Position numbers and translations under genes: made by a program | Notes under the pieces: generated by a model | Told to the model about the DNA's origin: nothing | The model's input: only the letters and a program-made list of their open reading frames with translations | Databases searched by the model: none | Assembly: GCF_016654115.1 (NCBI RefSeq) | Contig: NZ_JAEQAZ010000007.1 | Span: forward strand, 1-64,000 | Length of the DNA: 64,000 bases | Direction: 5' to 3' | DNA from: Streptomyces sp. MBT53 | Lineage (GTDB): Bacteria; Actinomycetota; Actinomycetes; Streptomycetales; Streptomycetaceae | Shown: positions 24,981-32,977 of the stretch, piece after piece | How positions within the stretch are numbered: position 1 is the stretch's first letter | Layout of the letters: every line of letters begins with the position of its first letter

Positions 24981-25385
24981 ATGTCTTCGATCATCGCGCT
25001 GAATCCCGCTGAACTCCCGCCCCTCACCGGTGTGATCTCCCACGGTCTGGCAGTCCCCGACCTCGGTCTTCTCTACACGTCCGGACAGGTCGCGTGGGAC
25101 GCCGAGGGGAAACTCGTCGGCCGGGGCGACCTGGCCGCGCAGTTCACCAAGGCCTACGAGAACATCGACGCGGTGCTGGCGGCCGGAGGTTCGAGCCGTA
25201 GCAAAATCATCAAGGAGACCATTCACCTCGTGGGCTACGACCCCGATCACGCCGACGCGTTGATCGCGCTCATCGCCAGTTGCCGAGGGGAGGGGCAGAC
25301 GCCGCCCGCGAGCACCTGTGTGGGTGTGGAGACGCTCTTCGCGGAGGGCTACCTGGTCGAGATCGAGGTGGTCGCGACCCTCTGA
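24981..25385 (+). CDS. RidA-family (YjgF/YER057c) protein
   Basis: A 134-residue single-domain protein with GLLYTSGQVAWD at the N-terminal part and TCVGVETLFAEGYLVEIEVVA at the C-terminus. The usual RidA arginine (R in xCxR) is not in the canonical place: the sequence reads STCVGV, so it may belong to a subgroup without imine deaminase activity. It follows the XRE-cupin gene on the same strand and is the last member of that run. Confidence 0.9.
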   Translation: MSSIIALNPAELPPLTGVISHGLAVPDLGLLYTSGQVAWDAEGKLVGRGDLAAQFTKAYENIDAVLAAGGSSRSKIIKETIHLVGYDPDHADALIALIASCRGEGQTPPASTCVGVETLFAEGYLVEIEVVATL

Positions 25386-25412
25386 CCGACCGGTGCGGGC
25401 CGCCTGGGTAGC

Positions 25413-25429
25413 ATTGATCAGTGACCAAG
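25413..25429. promoter_or_regulatory. Operator-like site at the tetR start
   Basis: ATTGATCAGTGACCAAG matches 14 of 17 positions of the palindrome CTTGGTCGGTGACCAAG found in the SDR/SnoaL intergenic region. It overlaps the GTG start codon and adjoins a TAGCAT -10-like box at 25410-25415, ideal for autorepression. The right half also encodes Met-Thr-Lys, so part of the match may be chance. Confidence 0.55.
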
Positions 25430-26074
25430 ACGCCAGGCGCTGCCCGAACCAAGGTCGGTATCACGCTCGACCGGGTGGTCGGGGCCGCATTCGACGTCCT
25501 GCAGAGAGAAGGCATCGCCAAGCTCTCCGCGAGGGCGGTGGCCGCCGAACTCGGCGTCAGGATGAACACGGTCATGTGGCACATCCGGACCAAGGACCGA
25601 CTGCTCGGCCTGATGGCGGAGTTCATCATGGGCGAGGTCGACCTGGCGAACCTGCACGGAGACTGGCGCGAGCAAGTGACCGAACTGCTCGGGCGGTTGC
25701 GAGAGGCCATGCTCGCCCACCGCGACGGCGCTCTGCTCGTCGCCGGAACCTTTCCCGTCGAGCCGAACACGCTGGCCTTCTCCGAACGGCTGGTGACCGT
25801 CCTCTTCGAGGGATGCCCCACCCGCAAGTCGGCCGCGTGGACGTCCTGGAGTCTTTTCTATTTCACGCTCGGCCTCGTCCAGGAGGAGCAGGCGACACCG
25901 GCCGTGTTCCACGACCGGTTGCGGGAATCCGTCGACGAGCAGCATTTCCCCGGCCTCCATTCGGTACTGGAGGACTACGTCTCGATCGACTACGGCGAGC
26001 GCTTCGCCTTCGGTGTCGAGCAGATCCTGCAATCGGCCCCGACGACCAGACCCCGGCCCGCTTCCGGGAGTTGA
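25421..26074 (+). CDS. TetR-family transcriptional regulator
   Basis: A 217-residue regulator. N-terminal helix-turn-helix (SARAVAAELGVRMNTVMWHI) and a TetR C-terminal ligand domain of the TetR_C type. GTG start without a ribosome site and with TAGCAT 6 nt upstream suggests a leaderless transcript. It converges with the MMPL transporter across a strong terminator. A matching operator 4 kb away suggests it controls the divergent SDR/SnoaL-like pair as well as itself. Confidence 0.92.
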   Translation: MTKTPGAARTKVGITLDRVVGAAFDVLQREGIAKLSARAVAAELGVRMNTVMWHIRTKDRLLGLMAEFIMGEVDLANLHGDWREQVTELLGRLREAMLAHRDGALLVAGTFPVEPNTLAFSERLVTVLFEGCPTRKSAAWTSWSLFYFTLGLVQEEQATPAVFHDRLRESVDEQHFPGLHSVLEDYVSIDYGERFAFGVEQILQSAPTTRPRPASGS

Positions 26075-26076
26075 GT

Positions 26077-26118
26077 GAGGGCCTGTCCGCCGGACATCGG
26101 TCCGGCGGACAGGCCCTC
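26077..26118. terminator. 19-bp perfect stem between convergent tetR and MMPL genes
   Basis: Arms GAGGGCCTGTCCGCCGGAC and GTCCGGCGGACAGGCCCTC with an ATCG loop. Bidirectional. Confidence 0.92.
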
Positions 26119-26127
26119 GGGTCGTGA

Positions 26128-28311
26128 CTATCCGCGGCGGCCTGCCGGATCGTGGGCGACCGAGTCCTGGTCCTCACCGGCGGAGATACCGGAACTGGTG
26201 TCCTGAGCAGGCGCGGTTTCCCGGGCGCGGTCGGCATGGCCGGGCCACCAGGCCGTGTGGCCCATCAGGGCGGTGAGGCTGGGCGTGAAGAACATCGCCA
26301 TCACGAACGCGGCGACGGCGATGCCGAAGGAGACGGCGAAACCCATCTCCGTGAGCAGCGCGTTGCCGGCCAGCATCATCGTGGCGAAGGTCGCCGCGAG
26401 GATGAAACCGGCCGCCGCCACGGTCGGCCCCGCGTGCCGCAGCGCCATACCCGCAGCCTCGCGCGGATCGCGACCCTCGCGGGCCTCCTCGCGGAGCCGG
26501 GCGATCATCAGGATGTTGTAGTCCGTGCCGATGGCGACCACGAAGAGATACATGATCACCGGGAGCATGAACATCAGCCCCGGGTGTCCCTGCGCGTCCT
26601 GGAAGATCCAGACGGTGGCGCCGAGTGTGGCGCCGAAGCCGAGACCCACCGATGCCATGAGGTACAGGGGCGCGACCACGCTCCGCAGCACCAGGCCCAG
26701 GATCAGCATGATCAGCAGGGCGGCGACGGGGAAGACGGTCCGGTAGTCGTGATTGACCGCCGCGTTGATGTCCTTGTAGATCGAGGACATCCCACCGACC
26801 AGGGCCTCCGTACCGTCGGGAGCGGAGGAGTGCGCGACCTCGCGCACCCGGCCCACGGTGTCGATCGCCTTCTCCGTCGAAGCCTCGAACTTCAGCGTGA
26901 CGGTGAAGTCCGCCGTGGTCCCGCCCTTGTTGACCTGGCTCATCCGGGCGCTCGCGACACCGTCCACGGCCCCGAGTTTCTCGGCGTAGGCGGTGAAGGT
27001 GCTCCGGTCGAGGGGGCTGCCGTCGGAGCTGGAGAGGTAGACGTCGGTGGGAGCGGCGGCGCCCGCCGAGTACGCCTTCTGCATCTCGTCCTGGACGACC
27101 ATCGACTCCTTGGTCTTGGGCATGGAACCCGAGGCCAGGTCGAAGGTGGCCTTGTAGCCGAGGGTGCCGAGCGAGAGGGCGACGAGCACGAGGCCGGAGA
27201 GCGCGGCGGTCAGCGCGGGACGGCTGCGCACACCGCGGCCGAGGGCGGCGAACCGGGCGTTCTCCGGCTCCCGCTGCCACGACTTGGAGGGCCAGAAGAC
27301 CTTCGGCCCGATCAGCGACACCACGGCCGGGATCAGGGTCAGGCCCGCGATCAGTGTGACGCTGACCGCGATGGCCAGCGCCGGACCCATCTGCTTGAGG
27401 AAGCCCAGCGTGGACAGCACCAGCGCGAGGAACGCGATGATGACCGCGCCGGCCGCCGACGCGATGGCCTCGCCGACCCGGGCGACCGCGTTGATCATGG
27501 CCTGCTTCGGTTCGTCACCTGCCCGCAGCCGTTCTCGGTAACGGAACATCAGGAACAGGAAGTAGTCCGTGCCCACACCGAACAGCACGACGATCAGGAT
27601 CGACGAGACGGAACTGTTGGCCTGCAGCCCGAACAGCTTGGTGGCGTACGCGATCAGCCCGTTGGCGATGGCCGCCACCACACCGATCAGCAGCAGGGGC
27701 AGGAAAGCGAGGATCGGCGCCCGGAAGATGATCAGGAGCGTCACCAGAATGATGACGAAGGTCCCGATGCCGATCAGCGCCTCGCCGCGCTTGGAGGAGT
27801 CCTGCTGGTCGAGGGCCTGCGCGGCGGAACCGCCCAGCTTCACCTCCAGGTCCGTGCCCTTGACCAGTTGCTTGACGTCGTCACGCAACACCTTGGCGGC
27901 ATCCGCCTGAACGGGCTGGCCGGCGTTCTTGCTGTCCATCTGGACCAGGGACATGGTGTAGCGGCCGTCCTTCGACGGCTGGCCGGTGACCACCTTCTGC
28001 ACCTGGTCGATGTGCTTGTCGCCCAGCTCGGTGGTGATCCGGGCGACGTCCTTCTTGTCGGCGGCGGTCAGTGTGCCGCCGTCGGTGCGCTGGTACAGCG
28101 CGATGGCGGACGGGGTGAAGGCGCTGGGGAACGCCTTCACCTGCAGATCCGCCGCTTTGATGGATTCGTAGCTCTTGGGCAGGAAGCTGCTCTCGTCACT
28201 GTTGGAGGGCAGGCCCGGAGCGGTGGCGACAATCGCCACCGCCGCGATCAGCCACGCGACGATCGTCCAGACGGGATGTCGGACGACCGTATTGCCAATA
28301 CGTTGGAACAT
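26128..28311 (-). CDS. MMPL-family (RND superfamily) transporter
   Basis: A 727-residue membrane protein; ATG with AGGAGG. One N-terminal transmembrane helix, a large extracellular loop (about 45-185), a block of five or six helices, a second loop (about 385-520) and a second helical block: the two-fold RND/MMPL plan. FGVGTDYFLF and IGTDYNILMIAR are the paired conserved helices of the proton relay. MMPL proteins export lipids, lipopeptides or polyketide-like compounds. The cargo is unknown; the TetR gene converges on it. Confidence 0.93.
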   Translation of the reverse strand: MFQRIGNTVVRHPVWTIVAWLIAAVAIVATAPGLPSNSDESSFLPKSYESIKAADLQVKAFPSAFTPSAIALYQRTDGGTLTAADKKDVARITTELGDKHIDQVQKVVTGQPSKDGRYTMSLVQMDSKNAGQPVQADAAKVLRDDVKQLVKGTDLEVKLGGSAAQALDQQDSSKRGEALIGIGTFVIILVTLLIIFRAPILAFLPLLLIGVVAAIANGLIAYATKLFGLQANSSVSSILIVVLFGVGTDYFLFLMFRYRERLRAGDEPKQAMINAVARVGEAIASAAGAVIIAFLALVLSTLGFLKQMGPALAIAVSVTLIAGLTLIPAVVSLIGPKVFWPSKSWQREPENARFAALGRGVRSRPALTAALSGLVLVALSLGTLGYKATFDLASGSMPKTKESMVVQDEMQKAYSAGAAAPTDVYLSSSDGSPLDRSTFTAYAEKLGAVDGVASARMSQVNKGGTTADFTVTLKFEASTEKAIDTVGRVREVAHSSAPDGTEALVGGMSSIYKDINAAVNHDYRTVFPVAALLIMLILGLVLRSVVAPLYLMASVGLGFGATLGATVWIFQDAQGHPGLMFMLPVIMYLFVVAIGTDYNILMIARLREEAREGRDPREAAGMALRHAGPTVAAAGFILAATFATMMLAGNALLTEMGFAVSFGIAVAAFVMAMFFTPSLTALMGHTAWWPGHADRARETAPAQDTSSGISAGEDQDSVAHDPAGRRG

Positions 28312-28526
28312 GCGGGAGGTCCTCCTGGGCAGGAAGATCACCGCAGCCCGGGGAGCGGACCCCGGCATCGGCGACCCCGACCGGCCCTCACCCGGTGGCC
28401 GGTCGAATGGTTGTCTGTCTTTTTGTCATATCGGTCAGGCGTGAAGATTCATAACACACGCATGGTCGCGACCGCGGGTGAGTTTTTACGGGCGGAACGA
28501 GACCGTGGGCCCGCCGCCGTGACGAC

Positions 28527-29339
28527 CTAGGCTCCGAACGCGAGCTTCGAGATGTCGTCCCACTTCCGCCACTCGTCCAGTCGTGCCCCGTACTCCTTGG
28601 TGATCAGTTCCAGGGGTCCTTCGCCGAAGAAGATCCGCAGCGGCGGCTGCTCCGCGTCGACCACGGTGAGGATCGCCGCGCGCGTCGCGCTCGGGTCGCC
28701 GCGTCGCGCCGCGATCCGCGTCATGGCGGCACGGAAGTCGTCGTAGGCTGGCAGGTGTTGGGCCTGTACGGCGGAGGGCCCGGCCCATTCGGTGGCGTAT
28801 CCGGCCGGTTCGACCAGGGTGACCTTGATGCCGAAGCCCTTGACCTCGGCGGCGAGGCTCGCGGTGAAGCCCTCCAGGGCGAACTTGGACGCGTGGTAGA
28901 GGCCAAGTCCGGGCAGCGACACGACCCCGCCGATGGACGACACCTGGATGATGTGGCCGGATCGGCGGGCGCGCAGGTGCGGCAGCACGGCCTGGGTGAC
29001 CCAGAGCGCGCCGAACACATTGACGTCGATCTGTTCGCGGGCCTGCTGCTCGGTGACCTCCTCGGTCATGCCGAACAGGCCGTAGCCCGCGTTGTTGATG
29101 ACGACGTCAAGGCCGCCGAACGTGTCGACCGTCTGTTGCACGGCCTCGAACGCCGCATCGCGGTCGACGACATCGAGCCGCAGCGGCAGGACCGCGTCGC
29201 CGTACTTCGCGACCAGGTCGTCGAACGCGGACTCCGAGCGACTGGTCACGGCGACCCGGTCGCCTCGTTCGAGCGCGGCTTCCGCCCATTCCAGGCCGAA
29301 TCCCTTGGAGGCTCCGGTGATGAACCATGTCTTCGGCAT
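28527..29339 (-). CDS. Short-chain dehydrogenase/reductase
   Basis: A 270-residue classical SDR. ATG behind AGGGAG. TGASKGFG nucleotide motif, NNAG, catalytic Ser in SSIGG and YHASK. Length and the C-terminal Trp/Glu-rich stretch are usual for the group of oxidoreductases with unknown substrate. Its promoter region carries a perfect TTGACA -35 candidate (minus strand, 29406-29411), directly followed by a copy of the 17-bp operator, so tight repression by the TetR-type regulator is expected. Confidence 0.9.
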   Translation of the reverse strand: MPKTWFITGASKGFGLEWAEAALERGDRVAVTSRSESAFDDLVAKYGDAVLPLRLDVVDRDAAFEAVQQTVDTFGGLDVVINNAGYGLFGMTEEVTEQQAREQIDVNVFGALWVTQAVLPHLRARRSGHIIQVSSIGGVVSLPGLGLYHASKFALEGFTASLAAEVKGFGIKVTLVEPAGYATEWAGPSAVQAQHLPAYDDFRAAMTRIAARRGDPSATRAAILTVVDAEQPPLRIFFGEGPLELITKEYGARLDEWRKWDDISKLAFGA

Positions 29340-29358
29340 GATCTCCCTCGCTCACTCT

Positions 29359-29477
29359 CTTGTTCGCTGACCAACAAGGCAAGTGAACTTGGTCGGTGAC
29401 CAAGATGTCAACCCGCGACAACGCGCCCCTTGTGTGGTGACCAAGGGGCGCGTTACTGTCCTTGTGCGGCGACCAAG
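29359..29477. promoter_or_regulatory. Four copies of a 17-bp operator in the SDR/SnoaL-like divergent promoter region
   Basis: Copies: CTTGTTCGCTGACCAAC (29359), CTTGGTCGGTGACCAAG (29388, perfect palindrome), CTTGTGTGGTGACCAAG (29429) and CTTGTGCGGCGACCAAG (29461). Start-to-start spacings are 29, 41 and 32 bp. A 13-bp stem (arms AACGCGCCCCTTG and CAAGGGGCGCGTT, 29420-29454) surrounds the third copy. Confidence 0.85.
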
Positions 29478-29546
29478 ATGATCGTCGGCCCTGTCCTGTG
29501 GCGAGGGCTGAATTGTTTCCGGGCACGAAAGGACCACTCTGCGGCC

Positions 29547-29972
29547 ATGAATGCGACTGAGCGTTATCGGGATCTCTTCGACGGTATGTACACGTGGGTC
29601 TCGGACCTGTGTGACGTCGAGAAGGGTGGTGCTCTCGACGAGATTCACCGCTACTGGGCGGACGGCGCGCGGATCGTCACCTTCGGCAGAGTCAAGGCGG
29701 ACGGCATCGAGGCGCTGCGGAAGCACTTCGGGGTCTTTCCCGAGCTGTACGAGAAAGTGCAGGTTCGCGTGCCTTACTACACATACCTGGAATCGGGAAA
29801 CAGGGTCGTCGTCGAGCACGACATCCTGATCCGTCCGCGAAGCGCCGACCATGCCGTCATCGACGGGGAGGCCGGCCGGGAGGAGTTCCGGGTGACGTCG
29901 ATCTTCACCGTCCTCGACGGCAGGATCACGGAAATGCGTGAGGTCGCCGCCGTCAAGGCCGGAGATGACTGA
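29547..29972 (+). CDS. SnoaL-like/NTF2-fold protein
   Basis: A 141-residue small protein. The start MNATERYRDLF is chosen for AAAGGA upstream and the family-like N-terminus; the frame is open further upstream but would run through the operators. The alternating helix and strand pattern (RYWADGARIVTF, VVVEHDILI, FRVTSIFTVLDGRITEMREV) is that of the SnoaL/NTF2 fold, used by cyclases, isomerases and binding proteins. Divergent from the SDR gene, with which it probably forms one regulated pair. Ends 3 bp before the CmcI-like gene on the other strand. Confidence 0.8.
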   Translation: MNATERYRDLFDGMYTWVSDLCDVEKGGALDEIHRYWADGARIVTFGRVKADGIEALRKHFGVFPELYEKVQVRVPYYTYLESGNRVVVEHDILIRPRSADHAVIDGEAGREEFRVTSIFTVLDGRITEMREVAAVKAGDD

Positions 29973-29975
29973 CCG

Positions 29976-30758
29976 TCAGTCGGAGAGCGGTGCCGCTTTG
30001 CGGCGCAACCACATGTTGCGGCAGGAGACGCCGTATCGGTTCAGGTCCGTCCGGTCCTGGAAGAACTGCCCCTGATCGCCGGCCAGCCAGTCGCGCACCG
30101 CCGACACGACCCCACCGGTCTCGCCCGGGGGCTTTATGCGCACGCACAGTTCCGGGGAATCTATGAGACCGTCCTCGACCACGAAGAAGCCGTCGTCCGG
30201 GACGAACCGGGAGTAGTGGCGCAGCGCCGCGTGGGTGGTCGCGTAGGCGTGCCGGGTGTCCTCCACCACGAGACAGCGCGCGCCCTGCGGAATGTGCTCG
30301 GCGACTGCGAAGCTCGTGTCCTGGTCGAGGATGTCCCCTTCGAGCAGGGTGATGTGCTCGCCGTAACGACTGTCGGCCGCGGCCAGGACGTCGTGCGTGT
30401 TCTTCTGCGAGAGGTCCACGGAGATCACGCGGATGCCCTGGGGGATCAGACCGTAGGCGGCCATGGTCCGCAGCCGATCCCGGAACCACAGCGCCGAGCC
30501 GCCCGAATGTGTGCCGAGCTCCACGACGACCTGGGCTCGGGAAAGCCACAGCAGATGTTCGAACATCCGCAGATCCTCGGGGAACTTCATGAGGCGAACG
30601 CCGGCGTACGAATCATGCACGTGCTGGCCCACGCGATCCTGCCAGTAGGTCAGCAGGCTCCCCTCGGCGGGGGATTCCACTCCGGGCGGAAGTAATTCGG
30701 GGTCGTCGACGTGGGGCGGAAGGACGACTGACTCCTGGTCGGTCATGTGATTTCCCAT
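29976..30758 (-). CDS. CmcI-like (cephalosporin hydroxylase family) SAM-dependent protein
   Basis: A 260-residue protein. The start MGNHMTDQE (GGAA upstream) is preferred to a longer frame, and an ATG four codons on is also possible. The Rossmann SAM site is VVELGTHSGGSALWF, followed by VDLS and LLEGDILD, and a later LVVEDTRHAY typical of the CmcI/rhamnosyl O-methyltransferase family. The family includes CmcI of cephamycin biosynthesis and sugar O-methyltransferases. No beta-lactam genes are near, so a methyltransferase on a sugar or small molecule is more likely. Confidence 0.85.
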   Translation of the reverse strand: MGNHMTDQESVVLPPHVDDPELLPPGVESPAEGSLLTYWQDRVGQHVHDSYAGVRLMKFPEDLRMFEHLLWLSRAQVVVELGTHSGGSALWFRDRLRTMAAYGLIPQGIRVISVDLSQKNTHDVLAAADSRYGEHITLLEGDILDQDTSFAVAEHIPQGARCLVVEDTRHAYATTHAALRHYSRFVPDDGFFVVEDGLIDSPELCVRIKPPGETGGVVSAVRDWLAGDQGQFFQDRTDLNRYGVSCRNMWLRRKAAPLSD

Positions 30759-31043
30759 CGGTGGTTCCACGAGAAGGGCAGGCGGGAATGCGCTCCGACT
30801 GCTGCCCAGCAAGCGGAGAACCTACCACCGCTTAGTGCCGACGGAAGAGGTTTCTCGTGGATGGGATGAGCCTCGTAGGTAAAGATTCTTGCCCGTGAGG
30901 TGTAGACCCAGATGCGGGACGAGGGCTCCCCGTGAGAGGCTGCACGGCATGGGGGCAACGTCGGGCCATCAGGCGGCCAGGGAATTCCCGGCAGGGCTGC
31001 ACACGGGGGACATCTGCTGGACGAGGGCCGGGTGCGGCCTGTG

Positions 31044-31598
31044 ATGAACGGTGACGAGAACCCGGAACTCTGGGCGTTCCTGGCCTCGCTTCATCCCGGC
31101 GAAATTCTGTCCGGGACGGTCGCCGCGATCGAGCGGTTCGGCGTGTTCGTGGCGCTGGACGACGGTCCTGACCACCCCGTCTTCCCCGGCGTCGGGTTCA
31201 TCACGATCCCCGAACTGTCATGGCGCCGCATCGACGCCGCTTCGGACGTCGTTCGGGTCGGGCAGCGCGTCTCGTGCGAGTTCCTCCAGTTCGACGACTG
31301 GAACGGAGAGGCGCGGCTGTCGTTGCGGGCGATGCAGCCGGACCCCTTCGCGGTGTTCGCCGAAGGGGTCACGGTGGGTCGGGCACTGCACGGACAGGTC
31401 ACCAAGGTGGTCCCGTTCGGCGTCTTCGTCCGGGTCGCCGACGGCATCGAGGGACTGGTCCATCTACGAGAACTCACCGAGCTGCCCGTGGAGACGGCGG
31501 AGGGCATCCTTCAAGTGGGCGACGAACTCATGGTCGTCATCACCGAAATCGACCTGGAACGACGCAGGTTGGCGCTCTCTCGGGCGCAGCGACCGTGA
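31044..31598 (+). CDS. Protein with two S1 RNA-binding domains
   Basis: A 184-residue protein with S1 domains at about 20-95 (GEILSGTVAAIERFGVFVAL) and 112-182 (LHGQVTKVVPFGVFVRV, ending in LERRRLALSRAQ). The ATG is preceded by only weak ribosome-site sequence; an in-frame GTG 12 bp upstream is possible. Related Streptomyces proteins of this kind are common but uncharacterised. Stands alone. Confidence 0.85.
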   Translation: MNGDENPELWAFLASLHPGEILSGTVAAIERFGVFVALDDGPDHPVFPGVGFITIPELSWRRIDAASDVVRVGQRVSCEFLQFDDWNGEARLSLRAMQPDPFAVFAEGVTVGRALHGQVTKVVPFGVFVRVADGIEGLVHLRELTELPVETAEGILQVGDELMVVITEIDLERRRLALSRAQRP

Positions 31599-31642
31599 AC
31601 TCCCGCACCCGGCCGCACTGTTCACCATGAGTCAGGTGCCGG

Positions 31643-31679
31643 GATCCGTCCCCACGTCGCCCTCGCGCGGAGACGGATC
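31643..31679. terminator. Weak hairpin between convergent S1 and GH5 genes
   Basis: Arms GATCCGTC and GACGGATC with a 21-nt GC-rich loop, in the 92-bp convergent gap. Weaker than the other terminators in the window. Confidence 0.4.
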
Positions 31680-31690
31680 AGGCAGTCGCC

Positions 31691-32734
31691 TCAGGACTTG
31701 ACCGGCCGCCCCCGACCCCACGCCCAGGCGAGCCGGTCCGCGCCGGACTGGTTGGTCGTCTCCAGCCAGGGTCGGGCCGCGTCGCCGATGAGCTTCTGGA
31801 TCGAGTACGTGTCGTCGGTGCGCAGGCCGGGCCAGTAGACGGAGCCCATGCCGAGCTTGCGGAAGGTGTCGGTGTCGGCCTGGATGAAGTTGACCGAATT
31901 ATCGGCAGGAGTCGGCACGTTGTAGTTCAGGCCCGTGGTCATCGGGGCGCCGAACTCGTCGGCCACGGTGCGGTTCGCGCAGTCGCCGAGGCGTACCTTG
32001 AGGTCGCTCACCCACTGGTCGTAGGTGGCGTAGTCCTTCCAGAAGCCGTAGTGGTGCAGGGAGAGGTAAGTCCCCTTGAGGCGCGGGTCGGCGCAGACCG
32101 TGGTGACGTGGTCGTTGTAGCCGGCGCCGCTCACGAACACGCGGTTGCGCGGCACCTTGGAGTAGGTGTCCAGCCACTTGGCGGCGAGGTCGGCCCACTC
32201 GGCGTCGGTGTAGCCGTGCGGCTCGTTCATCGGCTCGAAGTAGACGCGCTGGTTGTGCTGGTAGGTCTTCACCACGGTGTCCCACATCGGCCAGTACGTG
32301 GCGGGGTCGTCGATGAAGCCGTCCTTGTTGGCGCCCGTGCCCTCCCAGTACGACACGATGACCTTGAAGCCCTGCGCCGTCGCCGCGTCGATGACACCGC
32401 GGTACGACTTCCAGTAACTGCCGTTCACCGTGTACGGGTTGATGGGCAGCCGCACCGTGTTGGCGCCGAGGTTGGCGCGGAACGCCGCGATGACTCGGGT
32501 CGCCTTCCTGTACGTCTGGGCATAGGTGTCGGTGAGCGACAGGCCCGACAGGACGACCGGGTCGTCGGCGTAATTGTCGCGCGGGTCGGCCCAGTTGACG
32601 CCCTTGAACTGGGAGGTGTTGGTGCTCGGCGCGGCGGAGGCGGGGCTGCCGGCCAGCGTCGTGCCGGTGACCGCGGCGATCGCGACGGCCACGAAGGTGG
32701 CCCGCAGACGGGTTCTGGCGGGGTTGGTGCGCAT
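31691..32734 (-). CDS. Secreted glycoside hydrolase family 5 enzyme (cellulase-like)
   Basis: A 347-residue exported enzyme; ATG behind AAAGGG. Signal peptide at 1-35 ending at ASAAPST. The GH5 catalytic residues are visible: acid/base Glu171 in FEPMNEPHG and nucleophile Glu260 in VADEFGAP; HHYGFW precedes it. No carbohydrate-binding module. Acts outside the cell on a beta-1,4-glycan, probably cellulose or mannan; the exact substrate is not readable. A LacI-type palindrome upstream suggests sugar-responsive repression. Confidence 0.92.
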   Translation of the reverse strand: MRTNPARTRLRATFVAVAIAAVTGTTLAGSPASAAPSTNTSQFKGVNWADPRDNYADDPVVLSGLSLTDTYAQTYRKATRVIAAFRANLGANTVRLPINPYTVNGSYWKSYRGVIDAATAQGFKVIVSYWEGTGANKDGFIDDPATYWPMWDTVVKTYQHNQRVYFEPMNEPHGYTDAEWADLAAKWLDTYSKVPRNRVFVSGAGYNDHVTTVCADPRLKGTYLSLHHYGFWKDYATYDQWVSDLKVRLGDCANRTVADEFGAPMTTGLNYNVPTPADNSVNFIQADTDTFRKLGMGSVYWPGLRTDDTYSIQKLIGDAARPWLETTNQSGADRLAWAWGRGRPVKS

Positions 32735-32880
32735 CGACTTGCCCTTTCAGGAATGGCGACTCGGCGCAGGGCGGGGCCCGCGCGCGGCTGAGCGGCCGTC
32801 GGAACAGATACCGGGCGGGCGGCTCGTGCCGGCTCGCCGTCCTTGGACCCGGTGGGCTCGGTGTGGGGGAGTGGAGTGGG

Positions 32881-32896
32881 ATGTTTACGCAAACAT
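32881..32896. promoter_or_regulatory. LacI-type operator ATGTTTACGCAAACAT before the GH5 gene
   Basis: An inverted repeat ATGTTT-ACGC-AAACAT about 147 bp upstream of the GH5 start. AT-rich in a GC-rich setting. The form GTTTACGCAAAC is typical of LacI/GalR-family sites. No LacI gene is in the window. Confidence 0.6.
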
Positions 32897-32977
32897 GGCG
32901 GCGCCGGAATCGTGGCATCCGGCACCGCCATCGTCAAGGTTTCCCGCACGTAACGTCGTTGGCGTCCTGCGACGCGG

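Noticed and set aside
26128..28311. Assigning the MMPL transporter as exporter of the PKS product
   Set aside because: No operator, operon or conserved link is visible; distance is over 10 kb and a terminator separates it.
28315..28326. GGAGGACCTCC around the MMPL ribosome site as an operator
   Set aside because: A one-base spacer between 5-bp arms is readily explained by a strong ribosome site followed by a chance complement.
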